NCBI RefSeq assembly: GCF_000142805.1
Contig: NC_013077.1
Coordinates: 620,001 to 684,000 of the forward strand
DNA length: 64,000 nucleotides
Direction: 5' to 3'
Source of the DNA: Lachancea thermotolerans CBS 6340
Taxonomy: Eukaryota; Ascomycota; Saccharomycetes; Saccharomycetales; Saccharomycetaceae
Shown here: positions 31,606-42,043 of the stretch, piece by piece
Layout of the letters: every line of letters starts with the position of its first letter
Numbering within the stretch: position 1 is the first letter of the stretch
Position numbers and translations under genes: made by a program
The notes under the pieces: generated by a model
The model's database searches: none
What the model was told of the DNA's origin: nothing
The model's input: the letters and a program-made list of their open reading frames with translations, nothing else

Positions 31606-32610
31606 TTCTTTGTTCATTCATGAATAGTCCATTTAAGCAATTTCTACCAACTCGAACTCACCCGCTATTGATAAGTCAGATGTCAAGTGGATTTTTAATA
31701 AGACAAATCATCGCATTGGCTGATGAGATAAAACACCCTTTAGCCTTTTCGTTCGCCCCACGTATTATTAGAATCGATATACGCAAAGCTGGAAAACAGG
31801 AATGATAAAAGAGCTCGCAGCCGAAGTTTGAAATTCTAGCTACTCTCAGTTCTTGCGATAGTGTATAGTTCGAAATAAAACAACAAATTCAAGTTGAGGA
31901 GGAAAAGAGTCTTCAGGACGTCGCCCAAGTTAGAAACTGCTCTTTCATAATACTACCTCAGGCTTTATGGCCTTCCAGGGTCAATGTCATTATGACGTAG
32001 CATCCTCGATCTTCTCATTGCAGGTAAAAAGGCTAGGCTTGGCGATCACTGAAAGGAAATATTGAGTCAAACTGGAATTGAGCTCCAGACACTTTGAGTT
32101 TTTCTAAAGCAACATATTTGAAATTTGAGGTATACACCGATTTATGTTTGGGGCCACACTTCATAAGAAAATGCCTATCGGGCACCTAACAGTTGTGGAA
32201 GAGAGTACACTTTAACTGCTTTGCTCATTTTAGCTTCCGTTCTCCCCGCGATTTTTGGCGAGTGCTACTAGAAAAGAACTAGCCGTAATTGTTCATCATT
32301 AGCACTAGTAACGGACTCTTTTCCTAGTGATGAGCCATTACCAGGACCGAACAATTATACTAACGTGTTCAAGATTTTGATAATTAGTAGCAAACTCCGA
32401 TTTGCTATTACTGAGGACAATTTCTAAAGGACTTTTTAATACGTATTGAGAGCATATGCAATCCCGATCATCCTGTCTTGCGTATATAACCTTTTCTTTT
32501 CTTTTGACAGGAGTTTTCCTCTAAACATCCTTGGCATAAAAAAAAATTAACGCCTTTCGAGGAACTTTTCTCGATAAATGCCCCTTTTCCAAATCATAAA
32601 AAAAGATAAA
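31606..32610. other. gene-free interval upstream of AIM2
   Basis: About 1 kb with no recognised gene. A near-perfect inverted repeat, TAGTAGCAAA/TTTGCTATTA (9 of 10 paired, 6-nt centre), lies at 32385-32410, about 200 bp before AIM2. An in-frame ATG at 32578 gives an alternative AIM2 start. Confidence 0.45.
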
Positions 32611-33339
32611 ATGTCAGGAAAGTGCTGCTTCACTGGAAACCTACACACTGGCGAGCCTCTCGGCAAATTTGAAGAGGTCTTTGGTCTCAAAACATATGTA
32701 ACAGGATCACCATCGAACGAGAAAGTTTTAGTCATACTTACCGATGTTTTTGGTAATGAGCTCAACAACACAAAATTGATTGCTGATCAATTGGCTGGTG
32801 AAGACTTCAAGGTTTACGTGCCAGATATTCTATTTGGCGACAATGTTAAGTCATTAGACGGATCGGTCGACTTCCATGAATGGGCACACAACCACAGGCC
32901 AGAGATTACCAGACCAATCGTAGATCAGTTTATGAAGTCGCTTCAAGCCACATTCTCGCCTAAATTTGTCGGCGTTGTTGGGCACTGCTTTGGTGCAAAA
33001 TATGCACTACACCAAATTGATGTCAAACAATCAACGGCTAATGCCATTGCTGTTGCGCACCCTTCCTTTTGTGAGCAAGAGGAGTTTAGAGCAATCGGGA
33101 AGCATCCGATCCTTATCTCAGCTGCTCAAACCGATTCCATTTTTACTGTTGAAAGCCGCCATGAGACCGAAAAAACCCTGAATGATATCGGCGCCGTCTA
33201 TCAGATCGACCTTTTCAGTCAAGTTACTCACGGATTTGCCGTTAGAGGAGATGTCAGCGATCCCTGCGTTTTATATGCTAAAGAGAAGGTCACACTCGAC
33301 CAAATTCATTGGTTCAAGCACTTCTCGAAGGACGCTTGA
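32611..33339 (+). CDS. AIM2: dienelactone hydrolase-family protein Aim2
   Basis: Alpha/beta hydrolase of the dienelactone hydrolase family, similar along its length to S. cerevisiae Aim2 (YAL049C), whose substrate is unknown. I prefer the ATG at 32611 (242 aa, MSGKCCFTG as in yeast PGKCCFEG) over the upstream ATG at 32578. The catalytic triad is visible: nucleophile Cys126 in GHCFGAK, Asp175 in AAQTDSIF and His207 in THGFAVRGD. Blocks VILTDVFGN, VPDILFGD and YAKEKVTLDQIHWFKHFS are family-typical. It stands alone between gene-free stretches, so context gives no substrate clue. Confidence 0.9.
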   Translation: MSGKCCFTGNLHTGEPLGKFEEVFGLKTYVTGSPSNEKVLVILTDVFGNELNNTKLIADQLAGEDFKVYVPDILFGDNVKSLDGSVDFHEWAHNHRPEITRPIVDQFMKSLQATFSPKFVGVVGHCFGAKYALHQIDVKQSTANAIAVAHPSFCEQEEFRAIGKHPILISAAQTDSIFTVESRHETEKTLNDIGAVYQIDLFSQVTHGFAVRGDVSDPCVLYAKEKVTLDQIHWFKHFSKDA

Positions 33340-34162
33340 AAGGTGTATCCATTGTTTTTGATGACAGAAGCTAGATGGCTCTTGTCAGAGTGGCTCTTGC
33401 CAGTTAGCACTAAAGTCGTTTAATTGAGATAACCATCCTTTCGCAAAGAAGCACTGAGCGTACTGTTTCTTTGTTGACCAGTACTTGGCCAGTACCCTAA
33501 TTGTATTCACTTGTTATAGTTAATAGCCAGAAACAGAAGATGACAAAGCTGAGGACTTATGTGATATGGCTACATATAAATTAAGCCTCTGTGCTTCAGA
33601 CGAATAAATATCTTTTTTTTACAATACAAGCAGGCCGGGTTTGTGTTGGCTTATAGCGGTGGACCTAGAACAACGGATTTAACCCTCAAATCTTTTTCTC
33701 GTTCCCCTTTATTTCTTGCAAATAATAGTTGGCAATATGTGAATTCTAACTATGCAGTGGCAATGCGTTTCATTTCAACTCAGTAGGGTGAAAGTGGGCG
33801 GAGAGTAACTCGAAGCTTCGGTTAAATTAAGGCGCCTTGCCAACAGCTAAGTTGAAGAAAGTGTAACAGCTGTGGGCGAATAGGTCTTTAAGAAACAACT
33901 TCAGTAGTTTCTTGAAGCACTTGTATTTCTATCGAGTAGTTCAAAAATGGCGATTTTCAGGAATTAGAAAGCATCAGATTATCAGGTTTTGAGTCATAGC
34001 ACTGTAATCTTGCGAAACTATATCATTAGTATATTGTCACTGCCATTGTTTCTCACGTGGTTATGATAGCTTGTTCTCTGCTTAATAGTGATAAATATCG
34101 ATCTATTTATATTTTTAAACATTAAGATCTTCGCTCATTTAGATATCCCGAAAAGAATCATA
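33340..34162. other. intergenic region AIM2-regulator
   Basis: No gene recognised. A stretch near 33515-33635 beginning TGTTATAG, with a TATA-like segment and a T-run, vaguely resembles an LTR end, but I see no second copy in the window and do not call it. Confidence 0.4.
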
Positions 34163-35980
34163 ATGCGTGTGACGAGTAAAAGATCGCGAGGAGGTTGCAG
34201 GAACTGCAAGAGATCGAAGATAAAATGCGATGAGAGGAAGCCAAAATGCGGCCATTGTATAAGGAAAGGAAAAGATGATTGCACATATTCTTTAGCTTTG
34301 AGGTGGGGCAACAACCCTTCTAGAAGCCTAAAGACTAGAAAAGGTGATTCTAAAACAACGCTTTTGAGAGATGCTATCAACGTTACAAGTTCAAGAGATC
34401 CTCATTCAAGCTCAGCGACTGTCAACTTCCCGTCTCTCGTTCCCGCCGAGGCGGGCATTGAACAACTACTCTGGCCAACTGGGCACGAGCTTCTCAGCAG
34501 TCCAGGTGTTAGTTACAGACCCCAAAGTTTTAAAGAATCTTTTTTGCAGGCTCCTTTGAGCCCGTTTTCTTTCGACTCGCCCTTTAGTGGCCATAGTGAA
34601 AGGCCCATCAACTCAGGCCTTGCAGAACCGGGAACTCTTGAACTTTCACACCCGTCCCCTAGTATTCTTTCAAACTCCCCGTATTTCTCTGAATTGTTTG
34701 GATTCTTTTTGAGAGAAACTTCCCGACTATTAGTTCCGGTGCCATCTTATGCTTATCGATCAAATCCATTTCACACGTTAATACCACAAATGGCGATGCA
34801 GAGTCCGGCATTGATGGGGCTGATTTTGGCTTTTGGCGCCAATCATCGAAACAAGATGACAGCATACCAGGAGCAGTGCTCTTTCCCGTCTCTGGATGAA
34901 AAAAGCTCTGCGAAAAACATCGATGGCCTGCTAGCTGATGAACTCTTGAGTAGTACGATCAGTCAGCTTCTTGTTAAACTAATGAACGCAGAGGAAAGAC
35001 GCAGCGATACTACCTTAGCAACCATATTGATGCTTGCGGGCTTTGACATCTTTTTTTGTGATACACGAAATAAGTGGCGGGCTCACATACTAGGCGCTAA
35101 GAAACTTCTCATGGATAGGCTCAATTCGAAATCAGGTACAAAAACTATGATTTTCAAGATACCATCAGCAAATAACGTTTTGGATACAGAAACGTTTCTC
35201 GTCCACTGGTTTTCGTATCTTAATATTATTGCTTCTTTATCGTCAGCGAGTCCTAAAAACTCGACCGAAGCTTCTCGAGGGGTGGGCTACGAGTTTTGCT
35301 ACGAAGACAACAGCGCACACACTCATGAACTAAGGCTTCAGCTGAGAGACATAGACTATTTCACCGGCGTAGATACAAAAATTTTGTCTTTGTTGGCTGG
35401 CGTGTCTTGTCTAATCGAAGAAAAAAAAGTCATAGAGCAGCCGTTCGGTATCCACAATTTAGTTCTTAAAGCACTAGAGCTTGACCATGAAATAAGGAGC
35501 TACCTTGAAGCTTCTGAAGCAGCCAGGGATCGAGTTGAATCCCAACTTCTTGGTGAAGATGCTTCCTCTGATACAAAGCTTAGATTCCAAACCTATAAAA
35601 CCATGCGGGCTACAAACCTAATTTTTGGACTGACAGGAGTACTACAATTGAAAAGAAGAGTAATAGGCATACCACATAATAGCAAAATTCTCAAGGATTT
35701 ACTAGCGGAAGTTACTGCCTTAATTGATAAAGAAATTCCTCATAATTCATCAGCTGCGTCTTGCATTACATTTTGCCTTTTCTGCTGTGGCTGCGAACTA
35801 ATAGATGATAATCTTGCTTGTCATCGCGAAACATACACTGAACACATAGAAGCCTTATTACGGAAGGGGGTGACTAGCGCTCTTCAAGCACAAAGCATCA
35901 TGAAGGAGTGTTGGAGAGAGAAGAAATGTTGGTGGGAAATCTTGGAAGAGAAAAATCTAGATCTAGCATTCGCGATTTGA
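34163..35980 (+). CDS. Zn2Cys6 zinc-cluster transcription factor
   Basis: Fungal binuclear-cluster DNA-binding regulator, 605 aa from the ATG at 34163 (the frame is open 25 codons upstream). The zinc cluster is at the N-terminus with Cys12, 15, 22, 29, 32 and 40 (GCRNCKRSKIKCDE... CGHCIRKGKDDC). A Ser/Pro-rich linker follows, and then a fungal regulatory middle region from about residue 180 (YFSELFGFFLRETSRLLVPVPSYAYRSNPFH) to the C-terminus, as in Pfam 'fungal-specific transcription factor domain 2' proteins. I cannot assign an orthologue. The nearest candidate targets are the amidohydrolase and permease 3-6 kb to the right, which carry CGGAA repeats upstream, but that link is inference. Confidence 0.88.
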   Translation: MRVTSKRSRGGCRNCKRSKIKCDERKPKCGHCIRKGKDDCTYSLALRWGNNPSRSLKTRKGDSKTTLLRDAINVTSSRDPHSSSATVNFPSLVPAEAGIEQLLWPTGHELLSSPGVSYRPQSFKESFLQAPLSPFSFDSPFSGHSERPINSGLAEPGTLELSHPSPSILSNSPYFSELFGFFLRETSRLLVPVPSYAYRSNPFHTLIPQMAMQSPALMGLILAFGANHRNKMTAYQEQCSFPSLDEKSSAKNIDGLLADELLSSTISQLLVKLMNAEERRSDTTLATILMLAGFDIFFCDTRNKWRAHILGAKKLLMDRLNSKSGTKTMIFKIPSANNVLDTETFLVHWFSYLNIIASLSSASPKNSTEASRGVGYEFCYEDNSAHTHELRLQLRDIDYFTGVDTKILSLLAGVSCLIEEKKVIEQPFGIHNLVLKALELDHEIRSYLEASEAARDRVESQLLGEDASSDTKLRFQTYKTMRATNLIFGLTGVLQLKRRVIGIPHNSKILKDLLAEVTALIDKEIPHNSSAASCITFCLFCCGCELIDDNLACHRETYTEHIEALLRKGVTSALQAQSIMKECWREKKCWWEILEEKNLDLAFAI

Positions 35981-36852
35981 TCACAAGCCAACCACTGGGC
36001 TTTAGGATCTGCTGCAAATGTTAGGGTTTTTTTCTTAATCGCGGTCTCTAAAATAGCTCTCTAGGTCCTTTGTATTGGATCGCAAGGGCCACATCTAATG
36101 TAACACGTGGTCAACCCAAGGCTGAAGAAAGTTGCAGTATCCATACGTTCCTGCTGGATATCAATCAAATCCGGAAAGGTGTGAGCCCACTTTGATGATA
36201 GGCAAAAAATCTCTTAACAGATGAGGATTTAGGTTATACAACGCATTGTTCTGACAGCTTGATTTAGAAACGAAGTTTTATCTTCAGCAATTGTTTTGCA
36301 AATGCACCCCGTAATATGAACCATCACCCGTATTTCTCACCCCCATGTACTTGTTTTGACAAAAGAAACTGCAGCAGTTTATTGCGGATTATTAAACAGG
36401 CCTCTGTGGTGATGACCTTGCATACCATAGCTCCAATCATCCACTCTAAACTTGAGCTAGACATAGGTATTAATGGTGGAGCATTTTACTAATTTACACA
36501 GCCAAACCCGTGGTAGCTAGGGCTTTATGCATATATTTTTTGCTCTTCTAGTAGCGATTGAAATTTACGACACATATATTGTCAAGAAACGAAAGGAGTT
36601 TCATAGCTCCAGTGTCCCCTGAGGGCAACTTAAATGTTTATTAGGAACGGTGATGTTATTGAAAGTTGCATATGCAGCATTATACCATAGAAAAAACTGA
36701 TTAGTTGAATGTGTTTGAAGTTAGAACATGTGCTGTTGCAAACAACGTGTGGAGTTTTTAATCTCCTATAGAATTTTACTATTTGATGCAGCTTTTGCCA
36801 TGTTAGTCTGGTTCCAGCAGCATTAGAGAAAAGGAGATAATGTCAAAAATAA
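35981..36852. other. intergenic region before tRNA-Leu
   Basis: No gene recognised in about 870 bp. On the minus strand the tRNA-Leu is followed within a few bases by a run of five T, a Pol III terminator, at about 36845-36849. Confidence 0.5.
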
Positions 36853-36955
36853 TGAGAGCTAAGGGGTTCGAACCCTTGCATCCTTAGATATCAGAATGTC
36901 TTGTAGACTGCTACAGAACCTGGATCTGACGCCTTAACCACTCGGCCAAACTCCC
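36853..36955 (-). tRNA. tRNA-Leu(CAG) with a 22-nt intron
   Basis: Full cloverleaf on the minus strand. Acceptor GGGAGTT pairs with AGCTCTC (two wobbles), discriminator A. The anticodon stem is TCAGA/TCTGA, the variable arm ATC...GAT is leucine-type, and the T arm is AAGGG-TTCGAAC-CCCTT. The sequence is close to the S. cerevisiae tRNA-Leu(UAG) but the anticodon (36920-36922) reads CAG. The intron (36897-36918) follows position 37, the standard place. Position 33 is C instead of the near-universal T. Box A and B sequences are normal and a T-run terminator follows. S. cerevisiae lacks a CAG leucine tRNA. Confidence 0.92.
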
Positions 36956-37012
36956 AATTGTTATTGGGATTCAATTTTGTGTGTTATATACAGCAGTAAA
37001 AGTGAAATGAGT

Positions 37013-37260
37013 GCTTATCGTATCTTATTATAGAGCTTCGGACTATATAAAGTTGGCAGTTCGTTGGCTCGATTTGATTATGACGACTCTTTCCCAAGAT
37101 CCTTGTTCCTCTTTCTTTCAATTAATCTCATGTTAGGCCTGGAGCCTAGTGGTACTTATCGTTATAGATTTGGAAGCTTATAGCAAGCCTCATTATCTCT
37201 GGCGCTCCGCACCATCTCTGGTGTAGTTCCTTCCGCATCTCAAAGCTTCCTTATTTTATA
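37013..37260 (+). mobile_element. degenerate solo LTR, family 2 (LTR retrotransposon relic)
   Basis: About 245 bp that match, in reverse orientation, the solo LTR at 43927-44169. It contains a TATATAAA-type promoter box (near 37047) as LTRs do. It begins 58 bp upstream of the tRNA-Leu 5' end, the normal target zone of Pol III-directed yeast retrotransposons. It is an old, broken remnant without internal sequence. The Ty family cannot be assigned from the LTR alone. Confidence 0.75.
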
Positions 37261-37741
37261 ATGCCCAAAACAATCATATGAGGCAACGTTTCTTGTTGCA
37301 TGGCTTTCGACTCAAAAATGAATTTCAAATCATATCAGTCCCCCTGAAATGCGAGTCAGAGTCTAATCGTAAATAACAAAAATAAACTCACTTCCCGCAT
37401 TCAAGAACTGCTGGTGAGCTGTGTTCGCGCTCGCACATTACACCTCTGGCATTCAATTTAAAAAAAAGCTCTCCAAATGGTTGGAGCTGCAGGCGTTAAT
37501 TGAATTTTTAATATCCTGTACTATATTGTGTTTGCCTATCCTACTTTTAATGGATGGTTTCCCACCAAAAATAAAAAGCAACTGATAAAGACTCTTAATC
37601 TCCGCATACTACGCGATTTATCACGAGGCCATTCAAACCGCATGCTAAAAATGAATACATCATTTGCTTGAGAGCGTTCTTATCAAATTAAGCTTGAATA
37701 TTTTTAGGAAAGATATAATCTTTAGATACAAAGAGCTTTAA
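37261..37741. other. intergenic region after the LTR relic
   Basis: AT-rich, no gene recognised; the 3' flank of the amidohydrolase. Confidence 0.4.
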
Positions 37742-39067
37742 TCAATAAATTCTGCCCTCTTTCATGACCAAAAACAGGTTTGTTTCCGGCTCATCCAAGA
37801 TTGAAATGTCGTCCAAGGGATTGGCGTTCATCAACAAAAGATCTGCGATGAACCCTGGCTTTATTTGTCCGAGTTTGTCACCAAGACCGTTCATTTCTGC
37901 TGGCGTCACTGTGGCAGATAAAAGAACTTCTTGAGCAGTTTGAACTTTTCCTCTGATAAAAAACTCCTGGGTTTGATAGCCGGCTAGCGGCCCAAGCAAA
38001 TCGGAGCCATAGCATATTTTGACGCCTTTGCTTTGAGCGATTTTCAGAGCGTCTATCCCTTGGCTGAGAACCTCTGCATTTTTCTGGCTATTAACTGGCC
38101 CAAGGAAGCTTCCAAACTGGTCTGAAGCCATTATTTTGTAGGTGACTAAGGTTGGGGTTAAGTAACATCCAAGCTTAGCCATCAATTCTGCGGTCTCCTC
38201 GTCTAAAAGGTTTCCATGTTCAATACCCCTAACGCCAAGCTTGATACAGTTTTGAATTGCTTCAGCTGTGTATGCATGTGCAGTGACATAAGTGTGATAG
38301 GTGTTTGCAACGTCCACTAGAGCTCTTATTTCATCGTGGCAAAATTGCACGTTAGTGACCTTGTCAGTTGGTGATGCCACACCTCCGCCGGCCATCATCT
38401 TAATGAAGTCAGCACCTCTCCGGAACTCCTCTCTAGCAGCTCTGTAGCATTCGCCCACTCCATCAGCGACAACTCCAACTTGACCATAATGGCATGAGCA
38501 GCTCTCAAAGGCACTTGCAGGTAGATTTCCTGGCCTTAAGTCTCCGTGCCCGCCAGTTTGAGAAATAGCGTGCCCACAAGTTATCATCCTGGGGCCAATC
38601 ACAGATCCATCGTTCACTGCAGCTTTGATGTAGCTTTCAGCGCCCCCACAATCTCTGACTGTTGTGAAACCTCGGGCCAAGGACGCCTCCATCGTATACC
38701 TAACTCTCAGAAGCGAAACCGTCTTGGGCATTGTCATCAATTTACCTAAGTCTAGTTCTCCTGTTACTGAGGCCATATGAACATGATTATCAAACAAACC
38801 TGGTGTCACGTATTTTCCAGTGCCATCAATAATCTGGTATTCGTTAGTGTCAACATCAACTGGTTGCCCGCTGCCAAATTCCACTTTGGAAATTTTACCA
38901 TTCTCGACGAAAATGTATGCTTCAGGAAAAGTGGTTCCTTCGACGACATCGACGAGATTGGAATTCTTAATGCAATACTTTTGGAGAGGTTTGAACCGCC
39001 AAGGAACAGCCAAGTCTTCAAGCTTCTTGTTGTTTCTTTCGTTCACGTCGATGGCGCAAGAACTCAT
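37742..39067 (-). CDS. metal-dependent amidohydrolase (prolidase/imidazolonepropionase-like)
   Basis: Member of the amidohydrolase superfamily (COG1228), 441 aa. All metal ligands are visible: His95 and His97 (NHVHMAS), the bridging Lys223 that is carboxylated in this subtype (FIKMMAGGG), His264 (TAHAY), His284 (GIEHGN) and Asp356 (YGSDLLG). A beta-sandwich half at the two ends (about 30-90 and 400-441, [14 protein letters not shown]) flanks the barrel. No signal peptide, so it should be cytosolic. Relatives cleave Xaa-Pro or other acyl-amino acid bonds, or cyclic amides. S. cerevisiae has no close counterpart that I know, so horizontal gain in an ancestor is possible. The Dal5-type permease follows upstream on the same strand. 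Confidence 0.9.
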   Translation of the reverse strand: MSSCAIDVNERNNKKLEDLAVPWRFKPLQKYCIKNSNLVDVVEGTTFPEAYIFVENGKISKVEFGSGQPVDVDTNEYQIIDGTGKYVTPGLFDNHVHMASVTGELDLGKLMTMPKTVSLLRVRYTMEASLARGFTTVRDCGGAESYIKAAVNDGSVIGPRMITCGHAISQTGGHGDLRPGNLPASAFESCSCHYGQVGVVADGVGECYRAAREEFRRGADFIKMMAGGGVASPTDKVTNVQFCHDEIRALVDVANTYHTYVTAHAYTAEAIQNCIKLGVRGIEHGNLLDEETAELMAKLGCYLTPTLVTYKIMASDQFGSFLGPVNSQKNAEVLSQGIDALKIAQSKGVKICYGSDLLGPLAGYQTQEFFIRGKVQTAQEVLLSATVTPAEMNGLGDKLGQIKPGFIADLLLMNANPLDDISILDEPETNLFLVMKEGRIY

Positions 39068-40002
39068 CCTTTTTGTGTATGATCAATAACATTCAACATA
39101 AATGTGAACCTATATACTAAGCCTAACGCGCGCTTTTTATATGTCTTAAGGATAGAAAGCTAGGAACTGTCTCTCCGTGATGGGCAGTTATCCCACCCTT
39201 TCACGTTGTTTTGTGCTCTAGTCGCAGCTGCTGCTCGGAATTTCTTCCAAAGAACTTTGATTATCTGATAAGCAAATAAATCGAAGAAATTATTATCAGC
39301 GGAAGTAACGGAAGCCACGGAAGTTACGGAAACAACGGAATCAGCGGAAGAAACGAGGAAATGGAAATAACGGAAGATAAGATATAGTGTAGACAATGGG
39401 CTAAAGCGCGGGGCAAAATGAATCGATAAAGATTTATCAAATTGTATTCTACGTGTAAAACAAAAAAAAGACTGTACATAAAGTCCTTCCTGATAACGGC
39501 TGATAAGAATTTTTTCGGGCCATCTGTACCGAGTAAGCGGCTAAATGACGAACAATAGAGGATTCTTTTTGCAACAAGGCTAGGTAGAATACTGATTTTG
39601 CGTTTTAGCTGAATATTCAGCCCAAACCTTGCTATTCTTTTAATGATAGTTGTTCTCACCGAATAACAGCACCTTTTGCGGGGCTAGCTAAGTTTTATCG
39701 AGTCGAATTCACTCAGACGCAGTAATTTGGTACAACAAATAGGATATTCCCTTACGAAGAAACTTTAGAAACTGCAGGAGATTTTGCTACAAAACATATA
39801 CAAACTGTTGAGGGAGCGACACTTTGCACTATAACACACGCAGTTTATACCGAAAAATCAAACGGTTAAGTTGTAAAATTATAAAGAATATGTGTTTAAT
39901 AAAGATAGTTAAGGAGGCTCAGCATATACTAAACTAGGCATTTTGCGATACATTGCTAATGCTGCTCAAAAAATAAAGAAATTGAAAAGATTAGAAAGCA
40001 AC
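39068..40002. other. amidohydrolase promoter region
   Basis: About 935 bp between the amidohydrolase start and the permease stop. It holds the nine-unit CGGAA-type minisatellite (39300-39379). No further gene: the Val/Thr/Ser-rich frames opposite the repeat are shadows. Confidence 0.55.
39300..39379 (+). repeat. 9-bp tandem repeat, consensus CGGAAGNNA
   Basis: Nine units in near-perfect 9-bp phase: the first six all begin CGGAA, units 7-8 are degenerate, and unit 9 restores CGGAAG. The repeat lies 230-310 bp upstream of the amidohydrolase ATG. CGG triplets are the half-sites read by Zn2Cys6 proteins, so it may be a regulator array; it may also be a simple minisatellite. A related cluster stands upstream of the neighbouring permease. 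Confidence 0.85.
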
Positions 40003-41517
40003 TCAGTAAACATATCTGTGGTGTATATTCTGCTTGTCGGTCAAATCATCTACAAGATGAGTTTCAAGAGTAAATCCTTCCTCCTGCAGCTTGTCTCTCT
40101 TTTTGTTTTCAAAGATAGCCTTGAACCTGTAAAAAATCAAGTAAATATCCATGATGATCCACATGATGATATTCACGATCAGACCTCCCTTATAAGTACC
40201 TACCCACCATTGAGGATAAATAATAGCCGCCAGACAGTACCCCGCAAAGAAAGCATTCGAACATACCGATTTCTTGGTATTACCCCTAACATTACTGGAG
40301 ATCAAACTCAGTAAAATTGACATGATACAGGAAATAACTGACCCCAGCCATGACCCCACAATTATCCACCACCCAGAGCTCTGTTTAAGAGAAAGTACCA
40401 TGATGCTTCCAGCAAGTGGTACACACACAAGGGCTAAAGATATCATAGCGCGCTCGCGAGGGAACAATTTCACAGCTACAACAGCAACCCAGATAAATAG
40501 AAGTTGAACTGCACCTGCAGGAGAACCATATTTCATAACTTCAAACTTATCGTAGCCGAACGAGAACAACATCAGAGACTGGAATATGATTGTTCCACTT
40601 GTCACTGTAACCAAAAATCCGAATGCTAGAGAAGAAAGGAACAGCCAGTCAAACTTAAAGCACTCAAATAGCTGGTCTTTCTTAAACTTGTTGGTGGCCG
40701 TCCTGTCGCTCTCGTCAAACAATCTTTTAACAGCAATTTCTTTTTCCCTCTTTGTCAAAAACCAAGCTGTTCTAGGCGATACTGGTATTAGGAGATAAAA
40801 TGCTATGCCTGCAACAAGTGAAATAACGCCGCATGCAATGAACATTAGTTTCCAGTCCGCAACGCTGCTTTTATTTGTTTTTCCTATGCCATACATCAAG
40901 AAACTTCCCACAATCTGGGCGATTGCATTCATTGATATCCAACAAGCAGTCCTTAGGGGCTGCTCTCGCTTCCTGTACCAATAGGATGTAATTAAGACGC
41001 AGGCCGGTTGGACAACGGCCTCAAAGATGCCCAGAAATAATCTACCGACCCAAAACCCTTCTTTTGTGGTGGGTGCAGCCAAACACATACAGCACACAGA
41101 CCAGATTACAACACAAGCGCCCGTCATTGGAGCTCTTGGGACGATCGTCATTAGATAAGTGAACACAAAATTTGCACCCAGCTGGCCGATTGAAAAAATG
41201 GTGCTGCACCAAGAAATATCGTGTTGGCCCATTTTCAGGTCTTTCGTGAGACCAAATATAGTGGCGTAACTCAAAGATTGTTTGTCCAGGTACTGAGAAA
41301 GGAACACAAAGCACATAAGCGGAAGAATATACAGGTCAATTTTGCGCACTAGAGCTTTTTCTTCCTCCGCTGTAAATGTAACAGTTTCAAGATACTCGTC
41401 ATTCAGGGCATCTTCATTTGTGATCTTGTCAGGTTTTTCAATTAGACTGGAACTCCTGCTTGATATTTCAGCCTCTTCTATCGTCCCTCTCTGTACTGGT
41501 TTCTCTTCTTCACTCAT
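40003..41517 (-). CDS. Dal5/allantoate permease-family MFS transporter
   Basis: Anion:cation symporter (ACS) family of the major facilitator superfamily, 504 aa. A charged cytosolic N-terminus of ~60 residues leads into the first membrane segment (YILPLMCFVFLSQYLDKQSLSYATIFGL, the Dal5/Tna1-type opening). Twelve membrane segments can be traced, with a conserved GRLFLGIFEAVVQPA in segment 4 and SPRTAWFLTKREKEIAVKR in the central loop. Family members import allantoate, ureidosuccinate, dipeptides, nicotinate, pantothenate or biotin; the substrate here is not evident. It sits upstream of the amidohydrolase on the same strand, which suggests uptake of that enzyme's substrate. Confidence 0.9.
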   Translation of the reverse strand: MSEEEKPVQRGTIEEAEISSRSSSLIEKPDKITNEDALNDEYLETVTFTAEEEKALVRKIDLYILPLMCFVFLSQYLDKQSLSYATIFGLTKDLKMGQHDISWCSTIFSIGQLGANFVFTYLMTIVPRAPMTGACVVIWSVCCMCLAAPTTKEGFWVGRLFLGIFEAVVQPACVLITSYWYRKREQPLRTACWISMNAIAQIVGSFLMYGIGKTNKSSVADWKLMFIACGVISLVAGIAFYLLIPVSPRTAWFLTKREKEIAVKRLFDESDRTATNKFKKDQLFECFKFDWLFLSSLAFGFLVTVTSGTIIFQSLMLFSFGYDKFEVMKYGSPAGAVQLLFIWVAVVAVKLFPRERAMISLALVCVPLAGSIMVLSLKQSSGWWIIVGSWLGSVISCIMSILLSLISSNVRGNTKKSVCSNAFFAGYCLAAIIYPQWWVGTYKGGLIVNIIMWIIMDIYLIFYRFKAIFENKKRDKLQEEGFTLETHLVDDLTDKQNIHHRYVY

Positions 41518-42043
41518 TGCTAAAACTCTGGATTGTCACTTACCATTTTCCTGAAACTTTTGGCATAACCAGCGCGATCATTGTTGCAATAAATACAGAT
41601 AGATTTTCTGTTCTTGTAGTTTATCAAAGTTATGAAAGCAGCATAGGAAAAAGAACCTATATCTAATAGATGAGCAAAGAAAATGTTTAAAACTATTAAT
41701 TCTACCTTTGAGATCAAAGAAGGCGATTATCGCTCCATCCTCTTAGAACAGGAAAGCTAAATGATGCGGGTCGACGTTCCCGTAATATAGGAGATAAGCG
41801 ACCATTCATTAACTTGGATAGGCCTGTCCTAACAGAACCGTAGGAAGCGGAGAAGGCTCCTCCACATCACTATCTCGTAGTTTTCCTTATCAATTGATAC
41901 TGATGTTATCATTTTATTCCGCTTCCGTCACCGTCATCCGTTTCCTCATAGTCACGTGATGATCCCTTCTGTTGATAAAGTGTCAAAATAGTTTAAAGTG
42001 AGGATGCGAGTGGGCGATGTAGCTGGAGCTGTATACAGAATCA
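41518..42043. other. permease promoter region
   Basis: Contains a cluster of TTCCG/CCG elements (41917-41945; CGGAA on the minus strand) about 400 bp upstream of the permease ATG, and a Cbf1-type GTCACGTG box at 41951-41958. No gene. Confidence 0.5.
41917..41945 (-). promoter_or_regulatory. CGG/CGGAA cluster upstream of the permease
   Basis: Read on the minus strand, four CGG triplets in 29 bp at spacings of 6-7 bp, two of them extended to CGGAA. They resemble the 9-bp repeat before the amidohydrolase, which hints at a shared regulator. Function is inferred only. Confidence 0.4.

Noticed and set aside
41951-41958. GTCACGTG as centromere element CDEI
   Set aside because: No AT-rich CDEII or CDEIII-like TTTCCGAA block follows; it is better read as a Cbf1-type E-box.
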